A stretch of DNA of 41,077 nt. Origin: Actinomycetes bacterium (GTDB taxonomy: Bacteria; Actinomycetota; Acidimicrobiia; Acidimicrobiales; Acidimicrobiaceae). Position numbers and translations under genes: made by a program. The stretch is from assembly GCA_021819725.1 (NCBI GenBank), contig JAKAQR010000023.1:1-41077 (forward strand), read 5' to 3'. The notes under the pieces are model-generated. The model had not been told where the DNA came from. It ran no database searches and was given only the letters and a program-made list of their open reading frames with translations. Shown here piece by piece: positions 26,557 through 35,887 of the stretch. How positions within the stretch are numbered: position 1 is the first letter of the stretch; the number at the start of each line of letters is the position of its first letter.

Positions 26557-27984
26557 CTATACCAGAGGGCCACCAACTGGCGGGGTAAACCTCCAGCCAT
26601 TATCCACGTCGGCCATAACCGAACTCAGGCGCCCAACCGCGACGACAAGTTCTTGAGCGGGGAGCGTGAAGGGTATCCGAAGACAGTTCTCAAATGTCCC
26701 TGAGAGTCCAAACCGGGATCCAGCTGCTAGTCGGATCTGATAACTCTCTGCCCTTGCCACAACGAGCGTGCTGACGGGTTTGCCTAAATCGATCCAGAGC
26801 GAGACGCCACCGGGTGGTACCTGGAACTGCCACTGTGGAAGGTGGGTGTGGAGGGCATCGACCAAAGTATCGCGCTGCATGCGAAGCGCCTCTCGCCTCG
26901 CATGCAGCAGATCCCGCCCTGCTCGGAGAAGCTCCACAGCGAGCAGTTGATCAACGACCGGACTCGACATGTCAACACTGGCCCGAGTCTCAATCAGCTG
27001 CGCAATCACCGCACGATCTGCTCGCACCCACCCCACCCGTAGGCCAGCCCAATAGGACTTACTCATGGATCCAACGGAGATCACATGTCGATCGCCTCCA
27101 AAGCTTGCCAACGGAGCAACGGCCGGAGCATCCTCTAAACCCAGCTCTACAAAGCTCTCATCCACAAGCAGATAGGAACCACTCTCGCCAGTCATCCGCA
27201 CCAGCTCTTCACGTTCGACCGCTCCGAGAAGTCTCCCCGTTGGGTTGTGGAAGTCAGCAATCAGATATATAAGCTTTGGCAGGACCTGGCGTATCACATG
27301 AGACAGAACCATCTGGTCGTGGTCCAATCCAACGTCGATCACCCGCGATCGGCACCGACGCAGAACGTCCAGCACCCCGGGGTACGTAGGCGTCTCGATC
27401 ACGATTGGGTCGAGAGGGCCACTGAGGGTCTCGACAACCAGTGAGATGGCTTGCTGAGCACCGCTCACAATGGCAATCTGTTCCACGGAGGTCGCAAGGC
27501 CACGACGACAGTAGTGATCAGCAACAGCCTCACGTAGCGGCAACAACCCCTGAGGGACATAGCCATGGTCAGTGAGATGGTGCGGCAGAGTCTCAAGCAC
27601 ACCCACCACTGCAGATGCGATGCGTGGATCACCAGGCATGGCCGCGACAGCAAGATCGAGCCAGCTGGAGTCCTGCAAAACCGCAGGTCCCCACGCCGCA
27701 CCCTGTCGGCTTCTCCCTGCCGGTAGTTGAGTCACGCTACCTCCGCCATGATGGCTCACGAGGAATCCCTCATCTCTTAGCATTGCATACGCAGAGGAGA
27801 CGGTTCGTCGGCTCACGTGTAACTCCACGGCTAGTGAACGTTCGCCGGGCAGACGAACGCTATTGGGAATACGGCCATCAAGAATGAGCGAGCGAATGCC
27901 CAATGCTAGACGGGCATAGAGTGGACCCTTGTGACCTATCAATGGCCAATCGCCGAGGCTCTTCGCGAGCTGGTAACTCGCCAT
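26557..27984 (-). CDS. MocR-family regulator (GntR helix-turn-helix fused to PLP aminotransferase domain)
   Basis: Begins with a GntR winged helix (GPLYARLALGIRSLILDG, VRLPGERSLAVELHVSRRTVSSAY). A fold-type I aminotransferase domain follows: DFHNPTGR, the PLP-ring Asp in LLVDESFVEL, and the Schiff-base Lys in SVGSMSKSYWAGLRVGW (about residue 309 from this start). MocR proteins use the aminotransferase domain as a sensor for PLP or amino acids. I place the start at the ATG of MASYQLAKSLGDW (27984). The longer ATG at 28038 would overlap the start codon of the divergent gene. Divergent from a YczE-type membrane protein, a pairing seen repeatedly for MocR regulators. Confidence 0.92.
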   Translation of the reverse strand: MASYQLAKSLGDWPLIGHKGPLYARLALGIRSLILDGRIPNSVRLPGERSLAVELHVSRRTVSSAYAMLRDEGFLVSHHGGGSVTQLPAGRSRQGAAWGPAVLQDSSWLDLAVAAMPGDPRIASAVVGVLETLPHHLTDHGYVPQGLLPLREAVADHYCRRGLATSVEQIAIVSGAQQAISLVVETLSGPLDPIVIETPTYPGVLDVLRRCRSRVIDVGLDHDQMVLSHVIRQVLPKLIYLIADFHNPTGRLLGAVEREELVRMTGESGSYLLVDESFVELGLEDAPAVAPLASFGGDRHVISVGSMSKSYWAGLRVGWVRADRAVIAQLIETRASVDMSSPVVDQLLAVELLRAGRDLLHARREALRMQRDTLVDALHTHLPQWQFQVPPGGVSLWIDLGKPVSTLVVARAESYQIRLAAGSRFGLSGTFENCLRIPFTLPAQELVVAVGRLSSVMADVDNGWRFTPPVGGPLV

Positions 27985-28117
27985 TGCCCTCGTTTTAGAT
28001 GCCACATGATCCAAAGTGGATCCTAATTGAGTATCCATGCCAATCTACAGTAGTCTTGTGAGTTTCGAACATGCTGAGGTTCCACGGTTCAAGTGGTGGA
28101 GACACGTGCTTTCGGGC

Positions 28118-28747
28118 ATGATTGCACCCGTCCCTCAAGACCGTCGCACCCGAAGAGCGATCCAACTCCTCACTGGACTCGTCCTCTATGGGGTGAGTGA
28201 TTCGATGCTTGTAATCGCAAGGCTTGGTCTCGATCCCTGGGATGTCCTCAATCAAGGACTCTCCCGACAAACAGGTATCCCCATTGGCACTTGGGCGATC
28301 CTCCTTGGGTTGGTAGTGCTGACACTCTGGATTCCACTCCGTCAACGACCAGGTCTCGGTACTCTAGCGAACGTGGCTCTCATCGGTTCAACGATGGATT
28401 TGGTGCTTTGGCTGGTCCCTCATGCTCATGGCGATAGTCGATGGATTGTCATGCCCCTCGCGGTAGCCCTGAATGGTCTTGCGACCGGTCTCTACATCGG
28501 TGCCACACTCGGTCCGGGCCCCCGCGATGGACTCATGCTCGGAATTGCAGCTCGAGGACACAGTATCCGAGTGACCCGAACCTCGATCGAGGCAGTAGTA
28601 CTCATCGTGGGATGGCTCTTAGGGGGCCAAGTTGGTTTTGGCACCCTCACCTACGCAATCGCCATTGGGCCACTCGTGCACTTGCTCATCCCACTTCTGC
28701 GAATCAAACCGCCTCCTTCCGCTCCACAACAGACAACGACGGACTGA
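28118..28747 (+). CDS. YczE-family integral membrane protein
   Basis: About 209 residues with five or more hydrophobic helices. Family patterns: IQLLTGLVLYGVSDSMLVIARLGLDPWDVLNQGL, IGTWAILLGLVVLTLWIPLRQRPGLGT, and the GLYIGATLGPGPRDGLMLGI loop, a conserved Gly-Pro-Arg-Asp signature. The frame is open back to an ATG at 28037, but the family N-terminus fits the ATG at 28118 (MIAPVPQDRRTRRAIQ). The function of YczE proteins is not established. Because the MocR partner senses PLP or amino acids, transport of a related compound is possible. Probably controlled from the shared promoter region between 27985 and 28117. Confidence 0.88.
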   Translation: MIAPVPQDRRTRRAIQLLTGLVLYGVSDSMLVIARLGLDPWDVLNQGLSRQTGIPIGTWAILLGLVVLTLWIPLRQRPGLGTLANVALIGSTMDLVLWLVPHAHGDSRWIVMPLAVALNGLATGLYIGATLGPGPRDGLMLGIAARGHSIRVTRTSIEAVVLIVGWLLGGQVGFGTLTYAIAIGPLVHLLIPLLRIKPPPSAPQQTTTD

Positions 28748-29263
28748 TCCACTCACCCTACTGTGCGGCGGACGGGTCAACGATGCACACCTCCCTTAAC
28801 GTTCTGGTGCTGATCGGATCATCTGATGGCTCTCCCGCATCACCTCCACCGAAGGCAACTAGGCACAATGGGCGATTACCCTCTCTCACATCCACTTCGC
28901 ATGCATCACCGATCGAAACACCTCGGTACGTAGCAATTCAACTATGACCTCCCCGTCCATCGAGAACGCAAGATCCAATAACACCAACACGCTGGTTCTG
29001 ACATCTTCGAGTGCAACAACCGTACGGACTCCTTGAGTTGGCCAGGGTTGGCCCACGACATCTGGTGCAATCTAGACTTATTGACATGGCACGGTTCTCG
29101 ACCGTTAGCCTCTTAGAGGATGTATCGCTGTGGGGCAGTGTTGTACGGTCATGTCGCGCTTGGTGGAGACGCCTTGAGTTCCGCTCCTGGATGGGTTATG
29201 CTCCATTAGCGAAGGCATAGCCAGACAGGGGTCTACCGGCCGGCCTTTTGGAAAGGAGTCGCT
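28748..29263. other. stretch without a recognised gene, ending in the MBL gene's ribosome site
   Basis: A 69-codon frame at 29011-29220 has no homology I recognise and no ribosome site. AAAGGAG at 29252-29258 belongs to the next gene. Confidence 0.35.
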
Positions 29264-30310
29264 ATGTGCGACGACACCATCGAACATCATCATTCCTCGT
29301 CCCAGGAATCCACCTATCAAAGACCGCTCGACAAGGGTATTGCTCTCCGGGGTGTTGACGGCGTTCGTGTATTCACGCTGGTCGACAACTATGGCGATAT
29401 GTTCGCCCCCTCCGAAGACGTCATCAAAAGGCACCATATCATTCATCCCGTTCCTGCCGAGTCAACGCTTGAGGGCTATACCCACATTCCGCTCAGAGCA
29501 GAGCATGGCTACTCCGCTCTGGTCACCATCGACGATGGGCCCCACACCTACCGCATACTTTTCGATACCGGGATCTCGCCAGATGGATTGGTCCACAACA
29601 TGTCTCTGCTCGATCTTGATCCTCGAGACATCGACATCATCGTGTTGAGTCACGGTCACTTCGACCATACCGGCGGACTCGTCGGTCTCGTTGAGCAACT
29701 CAAAGGCAAGAACTTGCCCCTCGTCCTTCATCCAGACTCCTTCAATGTCCGACGCCTCAATACGAAGGAGGGAATGATACCGATACCAACTCCATCACGT
29801 AGCTATCTCGCGGCTTCCATGATTGACGTGATCGAAGAGCCTCAGCCGAGCTACCTCTTCAACGGGGCGCTCCTTGTCACTGGGGAGATACAACGAACAA
29901 CCTCGTTTGAACACGGGTTTCCAGTACAAGAGCGCTTTGACGGGGAGGATTGGATTCGTGATGCTCTCGTACTCGACGATCAAGCAATCGTCATCAATGT
30001 CAAAAACCAGGGTCTCGTTGTGATCACCGGCTGCGGTCATGCGGGTGTGATCAACACCCTCAACTACGCGACCTATCTCACCGGAGAATCGGCTATCGCG
30101 GCGGTCGTGGGCGGGTTCCATCTCTCAGGGGCTGATTTTGCACCCAGCATCCCTAAGGTCATCGAGGCCTTCGACGTTCTAAAGCCCAAGCGAATTCTGC
30201 CGGCGCATTGCACTGGTATGGCGGCAACCATTGCGATTGCAAAGGCTTTTCCGGAGCGTTTCTTCGCTAACACCGTCGGAAGCGAAATGATCATCGCTGC
30301 CAGTTCGTAG
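29264..30310 (+). CDS. MBL-fold metallo-hydrolase
   Basis: 348 residues with AAAGGAG five bases before the ATG. The metallo-beta-lactamase-fold metal ligands are clear: SHGHFDHTGG (HxHxDH), then the His in TGCGHAGVINT and the His in VGGFHLSG. ILFDTGISPDG precedes the first motif. The layout is that of the dihydropterin ribofuranosyl-aminobenzene phosphate synthase-like MBL group. These cytoplasmic di-metal hydrolases have varied or unknown substrates. The His-rich N-terminus (EHHHSSSQ) is unusual and could bind metal. Single gene. Confidence 0.9.
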   Translation: MCDDTIEHHHSSSQESTYQRPLDKGIALRGVDGVRVFTLVDNYGDMFAPSEDVIKRHHIIHPVPAESTLEGYTHIPLRAEHGYSALVTIDDGPHTYRILFDTGISPDGLVHNMSLLDLDPRDIDIIVLSHGHFDHTGGLVGLVEQLKGKNLPLVLHPDSFNVRRLNTKEGMIPIPTPSRSYLAASMIDVIEEPQPSYLFNGALLVTGEIQRTTSFEHGFPVQERFDGEDWIRDALVLDDQAIVINVKNQGLVVITGCGHAGVINTLNYATYLTGESAIAAVVGGFHLSGADFAPSIPKVIEAFDVLKPKRILPAHCTGMAATIAIAKAFPERFFANTVGSEMIIAASS

Positions 30311-31036
30311 CGACACACACCTCATCACGCCCACCAGCAAACGATCCTTGGATTCCACTTCCTCTGCTAGGCGATGCTGGATCGACTGTGCTAACTACCC
30401 GTTGGCCTAGCCTTTGATCATCGAGAGCGTGGGCGGACGCGCTCTGGCCCTCGCGCCAGCGATGTTACATGAGACTCACGCCAAGGGCAGTCCTGACCTG
30501 TTGCCACCTACGTTTGGGCTCTGGTTTGTTTGAACAGCGACCGGGAGGTGATCGAGTTGCGTGCTCGTGCGTATGACCCATCACGCGAAGCCCAATAGGA
30601 CCGTTGACAAGGACCTTTTCGTGCAAGCGCATTCCAATGACTACAACCTACTCTGCTGTCGGGTATCTACACGGAGCGCGAATCACCAGGAACGAAGCCG
30701 AGGAAGACACCACGACGCCAGAAGGCGTTCTTCACTATTCTGTTGTATCGATTCGCTACTATTCTGTTGTATCGATTCGCTCACATTCCCTCTGGCCGAG
30801 CGATCGACCACCAGCGGGTCGATGCGTGTCTCGCTGGACTTCACTCCACGCACTTGTGGTGAGCCTGGAATCGCATCTTCTCCCACTCCCATGACCGCTC
30901 AAACCGGAATACTCCCTAACCCACTCCTGGGACGGCCGCGCTTATCATCAGATCACTTCCCCACCAGACTTCCGAGGCCCAGTGGACCCATAAATATGCT
31001 ATGTTCGCTCGGTAGAGCTCTCTATTGCGTGGTTCG
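30311..31036. other. 726-base stretch without a secure gene
   Basis: Holds a 24-bp tandem duplication (listed separately) and a possible AT-rich promoter region around 30990-31010 (TAAATATGCTATGTT), which would read toward the 14-bp array and lipoprotein. No convincing protein. Confidence 0.35.
30734..30781. repeat. perfect 24-bp tandem duplication
   Basis: Two identical adjacent copies, 30734-30757 and 30758-30781, each beginning ACTATTCTGTTG and ending CGATTCGCT. The length is a multiple of three, but no secure gene covers it. Confidence 0.9.
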
Positions 31037-31134
31037 GATGGCGTGATCCAGATGGCGTGATCCAGATGGCGTGATCCAGATGGCGTGATCCAGATGGCGT
31101 GATCCAGATGGCGTGATCCAGATGGCGTGATTCG
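31037..31134. repeat. 14-bp tandem array, seven copies
   Basis: The unit GATGGCGTGATCCA is repeated perfectly six times (31037-31120), and a seventh copy (31121-31134) differs in its last bases. The unit holds a partial dyad (TGG ... CCA). Because 14 is not a multiple of three, the array cannot encode a uniform peptide repeat. It ends about 20 bases before the ribosome site of a small ORF that is coupled to a lipoprotein gene, so it lies in that operon's promoter or leader. Confidence 0.95.
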
Positions 31135-31162
31135 AGCAGTGACTGAGCACACAGGAGGCGCG

Positions 31163-31270
31163 ATGAAGTCATTGAAGGCCAGCCTGGAACGTGGCACCAG
31201 ACAAGAAGCAGATTGGTTCAGCTTGGCAACCCGTTACTGCAGGTACGCCTCGGTAGGCATCAGACGATGA
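31163..31270 (+). CDS. 35-residue small protein coupled to the lipoprotein gene
   Basis: The ATG at 31163 follows a strong AGGAGG at four bases' distance, better than any site at the lipoprotein gene itself. The frame reads MKSLKASLERGTRQEADW, then FSLATRYCRYASVGIRR, and ends in TGA at 31268-31270. Its stop overlaps the lipoprotein ATG (ATGA), a typical translational coupling. The peptide is basic, has no membrane segment and matches nothing I know. It may be a leader that delivers ribosomes to the weakly initiated lipoprotein gene, or a real small protein. Confidence 0.6.
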   Translation: MKSLKASLERGTRQEADWFSLATRYCRYASVGIRR

Positions 31271-32235
31271 AGGCGCCAGAGATTGCTCTTCGCTTGGAGA
31301 CCTACAAGTCTTTGCGAGCCCTCGTCGGTGGGGTTCTGTTGTGTGCAACGGCCTCGGGATTGGCCGCATGCGGATCATCATCAACATCCGCGCATGACCC
31401 GCCTCCAGCATTCCCGGCCTCCCCATCTGCGAGCACCATCGCCGGTGGCCGCTATAACAGGGTCGTGACCGTGGGTGGGTTACAGATCTCACCACCGCGA
31501 GCTGCGATCACAGCGAAGCATCTTGGACTGAGCTGGTCTCAAGCCGCAAAGTTGTTCGCAGCTACTTCTGCTGTCCAAGGATCCTACGCCCATGCGATCG
31601 TGGGCTACGGACGCGTGACGCTAGGGGATACAAAGGTGCCTTCAGGTACCCCACCCCTTGATCACCGTGGCGCATGGGTAGGAATCGCATGGGGTGGGAC
31701 CACCTCTTGCCCCGCGATGACTTCATCAAAAGATGGCCCGTCAACCAAGACCTCCTATCACCCGATCTACACCGCAGTCGTAATCTATGGGCAAGATGGG
31801 AACGGAGCAGTTGTCTATACCAGTCGGGGTACTCCGTCGTGTGGCGGCCCGCTGACCGGACCGAAGATCGCCATCGCTCGCGAGGTGCTTTCGGTGCCCT
31901 GGCAACAAGCATCAGCGCTCCATAACGGGTCTTTACGCGTTGCTTACCAGGCCCCCAGCTGTGCTCAGTGGTTCTCAACCTTCGCTGATGGCAATCTCAA
32001 AACCGACAACTTCAAGGTTGGCACAGAAGTCACCGTCCCCTTTGACTACGCCAAGTGCACAACTGTGGCCAACACGACCAACGTCGTTCTCGCCCCATCA
32101 TCGATTACACCTGACAGATCCACCGTTCCTCTTGATGCAATCCTTGCCCACGCTCCGACCGGTTTGGTCAAGGTCCTCGAGACCGGAGGTCCCTCGGATT
32201 CGGGTGCACTTGCCTCGTCGACCTCATCGTCTTGA
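31267..32235 (+). CDS. secreted lipoprotein of unknown function
   Basis: About 322 residues from the ATG at 31267. A basic N-terminus leads into a hydrophobic stretch (LVGGVLLCATASGLAAC) whose last residues form the lipobox LAAC. A Ser/Pro-rich linker and a mature extracytoplasmic domain follow, with four or more cysteines (SCPAM, PSCGGP, SCAQW, KCTT) that could pair as disulphides. Two segments (VGIAWGGTTSCP and YTAVVIYGQDGNGAVVYTS) look beta-rich. I recognise no family. A TTG start at 31213 in the same frame is possible, but it lacks a ribosome site and would extend the charged N-terminus. Overlaps the small ORF upstream and sits behind the 14-bp array. Confidence 0.75.
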   Translation: MKAPEIALRLETYKSLRALVGGVLLCATASGLAACGSSSTSAHDPPPAFPASPSASTIAGGRYNRVVTVGGLQISPPRAAITAKHLGLSWSQAAKLFAATSAVQGSYAHAIVGYGRVTLGDTKVPSGTPPLDHRGAWVGIAWGGTTSCPAMTSSKDGPSTKTSYHPIYTAVVIYGQDGNGAVVYTSRGTPSCGGPLTGPKIAIAREVLSVPWQQASALHNGSLRVAYQAPSCAQWFSTFADGNLKTDNFKVGTEVTVPFDYAKCTTVANTTNVVLAPSSITPDRSTVPLDAILAHAPTGLVKVLETGGPSDSGALASSTSSS

Positions 32236-32943
32236 CTGTCGATCGGTTGAACCTGCATGTGATCGGGCAGCTTCCTCAAAACCCGAGGGACAGCGACAGC
32301 TCTACCGGTGAATTCGCCGACTCCAGCCCGATCACAACACAACTGGGTAGAGTCGCTAGCTGAGGGCGGTCGAGGGGAGCCGATAAGGTGGACGGGGAGC
32401 GATGCCAACCTGTGGTATGCCCCTGACCACCGATGCCACCTCTCGTTTTCCAAGATCACCACTGCGCTGGAGCACGAGAGACGCCCATCGGCGAGTAGAC
32501 CCGCGCCTACAGAGAGCCGCTGATCCACTCCGAGAGTCAGCACATGGCGACAGGGGCCACTACCCTCTGAACTGATGGGAAACGACGTCGTCACGATCCT
32601 AGAGTGCTTCACTCGAGTGGAGCGCTCGGCGGGCACGAGCCCCTTGATGCCTCCTCCGGCCGTTTTCGTTCCGTAACACCTTGGGAGCCCTGCTCATGGT
32701 GTTCGACTCAACGGGACTGCCCTCGCCGGCTGGAGGAGGTTGTGGATACTGACCGGCCCCTCTGCTGGCAGGACAGCAATCCTATGAGTTGGGACCGGCC
32801 GGTGGAGGCCCCCGTGTTGCACTGGCCGTAGTGTGCTACATCACTCAGGGAATTCGTACGGACCCGCCAGAACCCGAAGTCCGCAGATCTGCCTCCTTCA
32901 CAACGGAATCACCCGAGATTCGCCAGAGGGGCCAGTGGGATCG
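32236..32943. other. 708-base stretch without a recognised gene
   Basis: Long open frames on both strands here lack ribosome sites and recognisable motifs. It separates a plus-strand lipoprotein gene from a minus-strand ligase gene. No hairpin with a T run was noticed. Confidence 0.35.
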
Positions 32944-34374
32944 TTACCGCCCCTGGAGGAGTTCTCGTTGGATCTTGCCCATTCGATTCCGGGGGAGCTC
33001 CTCAACGTAACGGACCTCATCCGGCACCTTGACACGGCTTAGGCGGTTGGCAACGAACTGGCGTACGACCTCCTGATCGGGCGGGGCACTCGCCGCGACA
33101 AGGACAGCCACGATCCTCTCCCCCCAATATTCATCTGGCTCACCGATCACCGCCACCTCAACAATACCCTCCATCTCCTCAAGGCAGGCTTCGATCTCCC
33201 GAGGAAAAACATTCTGGCCCCCTTTGATGATCAGTTCCTTGGCACGACCGCTGATGATCAAGTATCCATCCTTATCAAGAGTGCCAAGATCCCCGGTTCG
33301 GAACCACTGGTCACTGGTAAAGGCCTGTAGAGTTGCCTCCTCCCGTTGCCAGTACCCGCCGAAGACGGCTTCGCCACGGACAAGAATCTCTCCTTCGTCA
33401 CCGCCCGAGAGTCGTATCGTTACCCCGGGGAGTGCTTTGCCAACGCTACCGGCGCTGCGGCGTCCACGATACGGATTCGAGGTGATCATCCCCGTCTCGC
33501 TCATCCCGTAGCGCTCAAGCGGTTCTTGTCCCGTCACCTCGGTGATTCGGCGGAAGGTCTCCCTCGAGAGGGGGGCCGAACCCGAAACCATCAATCGTAA
33601 ATTTGTAAACGCCTCGAAACCCTCCCGGTCCAATAACTTGGCATACATGGTCGGGACCCCGAAGAACATCGTCACCCGTTGGTTGCGCACCTGTTCGATC
33701 ACGGCATCTACGTCAAATCGCTCAAAGGCCACGGCCGTCGCTCCGGCACACAGTGTGCCGTGGAGACCGACACCGAGCCCATGCATGTGATGTAGCGGAA
33801 GCGTGAGCAGCAGGGAATCCTCCCTACTCCACTCCCAGGCGGTGATCACCGATCGAGCGGTGGCCAGCAGGTTCCGATGAGAGAGCGGGACTCCTTTCGG
33901 CTTTCCGGTTGTACCGGAGGTGTAGAGCATGAGCGCGATACTGCTAGCGTCCGCACCATCGATGGGTACCTCATGATCTGGACTCACGTTGACACCGGGG
34001 TGCACAACCATGACGCCGTTTTCATCCCATGCAGCGCTCCGAGAATGATCAGTCAACACAGCTCTGGGCGAGCAGTTCTGCGCGAGATCACGCACCTCGC
34101 TGTCGCTTGCGCCTTTGGGAACAGGTACGCTAATGGCACCAAGACGTAGGATGCCCAGATGAGCGATGAGAAAGTCGATCGGCTCCGCGACATCAAGGGC
34201 CACGCGATCCCCAGCACCACATCCGAGCGCTGCCAACTGCCTAGCGCTGAGCTCCGATCTCGTGAAGAGATCTTCCGCGGTAAGTTGGCGCGAATGCTGC
34301 GGTTCGTCAATCACGACCTTGGAGGGTGATTCCCGATACATCGCTTGCCACACCGACATCAGTGTCTCGACCAC
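32944..34374 (-). CDS. acyl-CoA synthetase / adenylate-forming ligase (malonyl-CoA or fatty-acid CoA ligase-like)
   Basis: About 476 residues. Signature motifs of the ANL superfamily are intact: P-loop LMLYTSGTTGKPKGVPLSH, A5-type ERYGMSETGM, A7 WFRTGDLG, the hinge GRAKELIIKGG, and the catalytic Lys in RNRMGKIQREL. These enzymes activate a carboxylic acid as acyl-AMP and pass it to CoA. The compact size and GLGVGLHGTLCAGAT segment resemble malonyl-CoA synthetases and short or medium acyl ligases; the substrate remains a guess. GGAGGAG lies five bases before a GTG at 34374, which I take as the start; the ATG at 34389 overlaps that site. Single gene. Confidence 0.9.
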   Translation of the reverse strand: MVETLMSVWQAMYRESPSKVVIDEPQHSRQLTAEDLFTRSELSARQLAALGCGAGDRVALDVAEPIDFLIAHLGILRLGAISVPVPKGASDSEVRDLAQNCSPRAVLTDHSRSAAWDENGVMVVHPGVNVSPDHEVPIDGADASSIALMLYTSGTTGKPKGVPLSHRNLLATARSVITAWEWSREDSLLLTLPLHHMHGLGVGLHGTLCAGATAVAFERFDVDAVIEQVRNQRVTMFFGVPTMYAKLLDREGFEAFTNLRLMVSGSAPLSRETFRRITEVTGQEPLERYGMSETGMITSNPYRGRRSAGSVGKALPGVTIRLSGGDEGEILVRGEAVFGGYWQREEATLQAFTSDQWFRTGDLGTLDKDGYLIISGRAKELIIKGGQNVFPREIEACLEEMEGIVEVAVIGEPDEYWGERIVAVLVAASAPPDQEVVRQFVANRLSRVKVPDEVRYVEELPRNRMGKIQRELLQGR

Positions 34375-34750
34375 GAGCTCTCCTCCCATCCAAGCATCTC
34401 AAACTGAGCCCCCGTCGCCCGTAGGGATCCCCAGTCCCGGTGAGGACACCTGCGGTGGTGACACATCAGAGAGATCGCTGCAAAGAATCTAATCCATATG
34501 GTGTATCGCGTGCATCCTAGCGCCGACACCGTGGTCCGGGGTGTTTGTATCCACCCCAGTGTTGGTCATCATCAACCAAACTCATTCTCCAAGGGAGTAC
34601 ACGCGAACGGGCGGCCGATGAACGCGTTCCCTCACAACACCATCACCTCCGTCTGTACCCACTGGTGCAGTTCTTGCGCAGATTCTTGGGCGTGTTAGAC
34701 TCTGGTGGAGTAGTTAGGCGCCATGGCGTCGATGCTCAAGGAGTTCATAG
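34375..34750. other. divergent intergenic stretch between the ligase gene and dinB
   Basis: Must hold the promoters of both genes. I looked for an actinobacterial LexA box (GAAC-N4-GTTC) and did not find one. AAGGAG near its right end serves dinB. Confidence 0.4.
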
Positions 34751-35887
34751 TTGCCGAGCGAAGGTACAGGAACGACTTCCAGCGTTCGCAAGATTATTCA
34801 CGTGGACATGGATGCCTTTTTCGCAGCCGTCGAGCAGAGAGACCACCCTGAACTACGAGGGAAACCCGTCATCGTCGGTGGAGATCCTGCAGGTCGCGGA
34901 GTCGTAGCGACCTGCAGTTATGAGGCTCGCCGTTTCGGCGTTCACTCCGCCATGACTGCTTCTCGAGCCAAGTCACTCTGTCCTCAGGGGATATTTCTCC
35001 GTCCCCGAATGGACGCTTACCGACACGCATCCCAGCAGGTCATGGAGATTCTGCACAGCTACACCTCCCTTGTGGAACCCCTCTCCCTCGATGAAGCATT
35101 CCTTGACGTGACGGAGGCCACCTCGGATGGGCTCCTAGCAATCGAGATCGCCAAAGAGATCCGTGGGCGTATCGAGAGTGAGACTGGGCTCACTGCCTCG
35201 GCTGGGGTGTCCTATAACAAATTGCTCGCCAAACTCGCCTCCGACTGGCGTAAACCAAATGGCCTCATGGTGATTCCGCCAGAGCGTGGATTAGCATTCC
35301 TGGCCCCCCTCCACGTGAGCAAGCTCCATGGTATCGGGCCAGCCACCGTGGACAAGTTGGCCAAATTGGAGATCCACACGGTTCTTGAACTCCGCCATAC
35401 ATCGCAGCAGACACTGGTGAGCAACTTCGGCAAGATCGGACTCTGGTTTCACGAAGTAGCCAATGGGATCGATCTGCGTCCCGTCCAACCCAACCGTGTA
35501 CGCAAATCCGTCGGCAGTGAGCGGACCTTCCCAACCAACCTCAACGACAGGCAGGAGATGATGACGGTTCTCACGGAGATGGTAGAACGGGTCTCGTCTC
35601 ATCTCTCTGCGTTGGACCTTGCCGGTCGCACCGTGAGTATCAAAGCACGCTTCCCAGACTTTCAGACAGTGACCAGGGCGCTCACCGTCCCGGAGCCAAT
35701 CTGGCGCCCAGAGGCGATCTCAGCTATCTTGCCGACACTCCTGGCAAGAGCCGTCCCCACCGATCGAGGTGCCCATGCATCGGTTCGATTGTTGGGCGTG
35801 GCGATCAGCGGTCTGGTAAACACTCAGACGGATGTGGTCATCGTTGATCAGCTCAGCTTATTGGATGAAACCGTTCTCAATGGGTAA
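34751..35887 (+). CDS. dinB: DNA polymerase IV (Y-family translesion polymerase)
   Basis: 378 residues. Catalytic acids: D19 in HVDMDAFFA and D114/E115 in LSLDEAFLDV. The steric-gate Phe is F24, in the E. coli F13 position. Helix-hairpin-helix: LHGIGPATVDKLAKL. The little-finger domain starts around SVGSERTF. The C-terminus QLSLLDE matches a sliding-clamp-binding motif. The enzyme copies past damaged bases such as N2-dG or alkylation adducts, with low fidelity. I accept the TTG start because AAGGAG lies seven bases before it; internal ATGs would cut the first strand. With ada it gives the window two alkylation-damage functions, though the genes are far apart. Confidence 0.96.
   Translation: MPSEGTGTTSSVRKIIHVDMDAFFAAVEQRDHPELRGKPVIVGGDPAGRGVVATCSYEARRFGVHSAMTASRAKSLCPQGIFLRPRMDAYRHASQQVMEILHSYTSLVEPLSLDEAFLDVTEATSDGLLAIEIAKEIRGRIESETGLTASAGVSYNKLLAKLASDWRKPNGLMVIPPERGLAFLAPLHVSKLHGIGPATVDKLAKLEIHTVLELRHTSQQTLVSNFGKIGLWFHEVANGIDLRPVQPNRVRKSVGSERTFPTNLNDRQEMMTVLTEMVERVSSHLSALDLAGRTVSIKARFPDFQTVTRALTVPEPIWRPEAISAILPTLLARAVPTDRGAHASVRLLGVAISGLVNTQTDVVIVDQLSLLDETVLNG

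Noticed and set aside
31037..31134. CRISPR array reading of the 14-bp repeats
   Set aside because: Copies are directly adjacent with no spacers and are too short; no cas genes.
32046..32636. 196-codon minus-strand frame
   Set aside because: Half of it is antisense to the lipoprotein gene; no motif or ribosome site.
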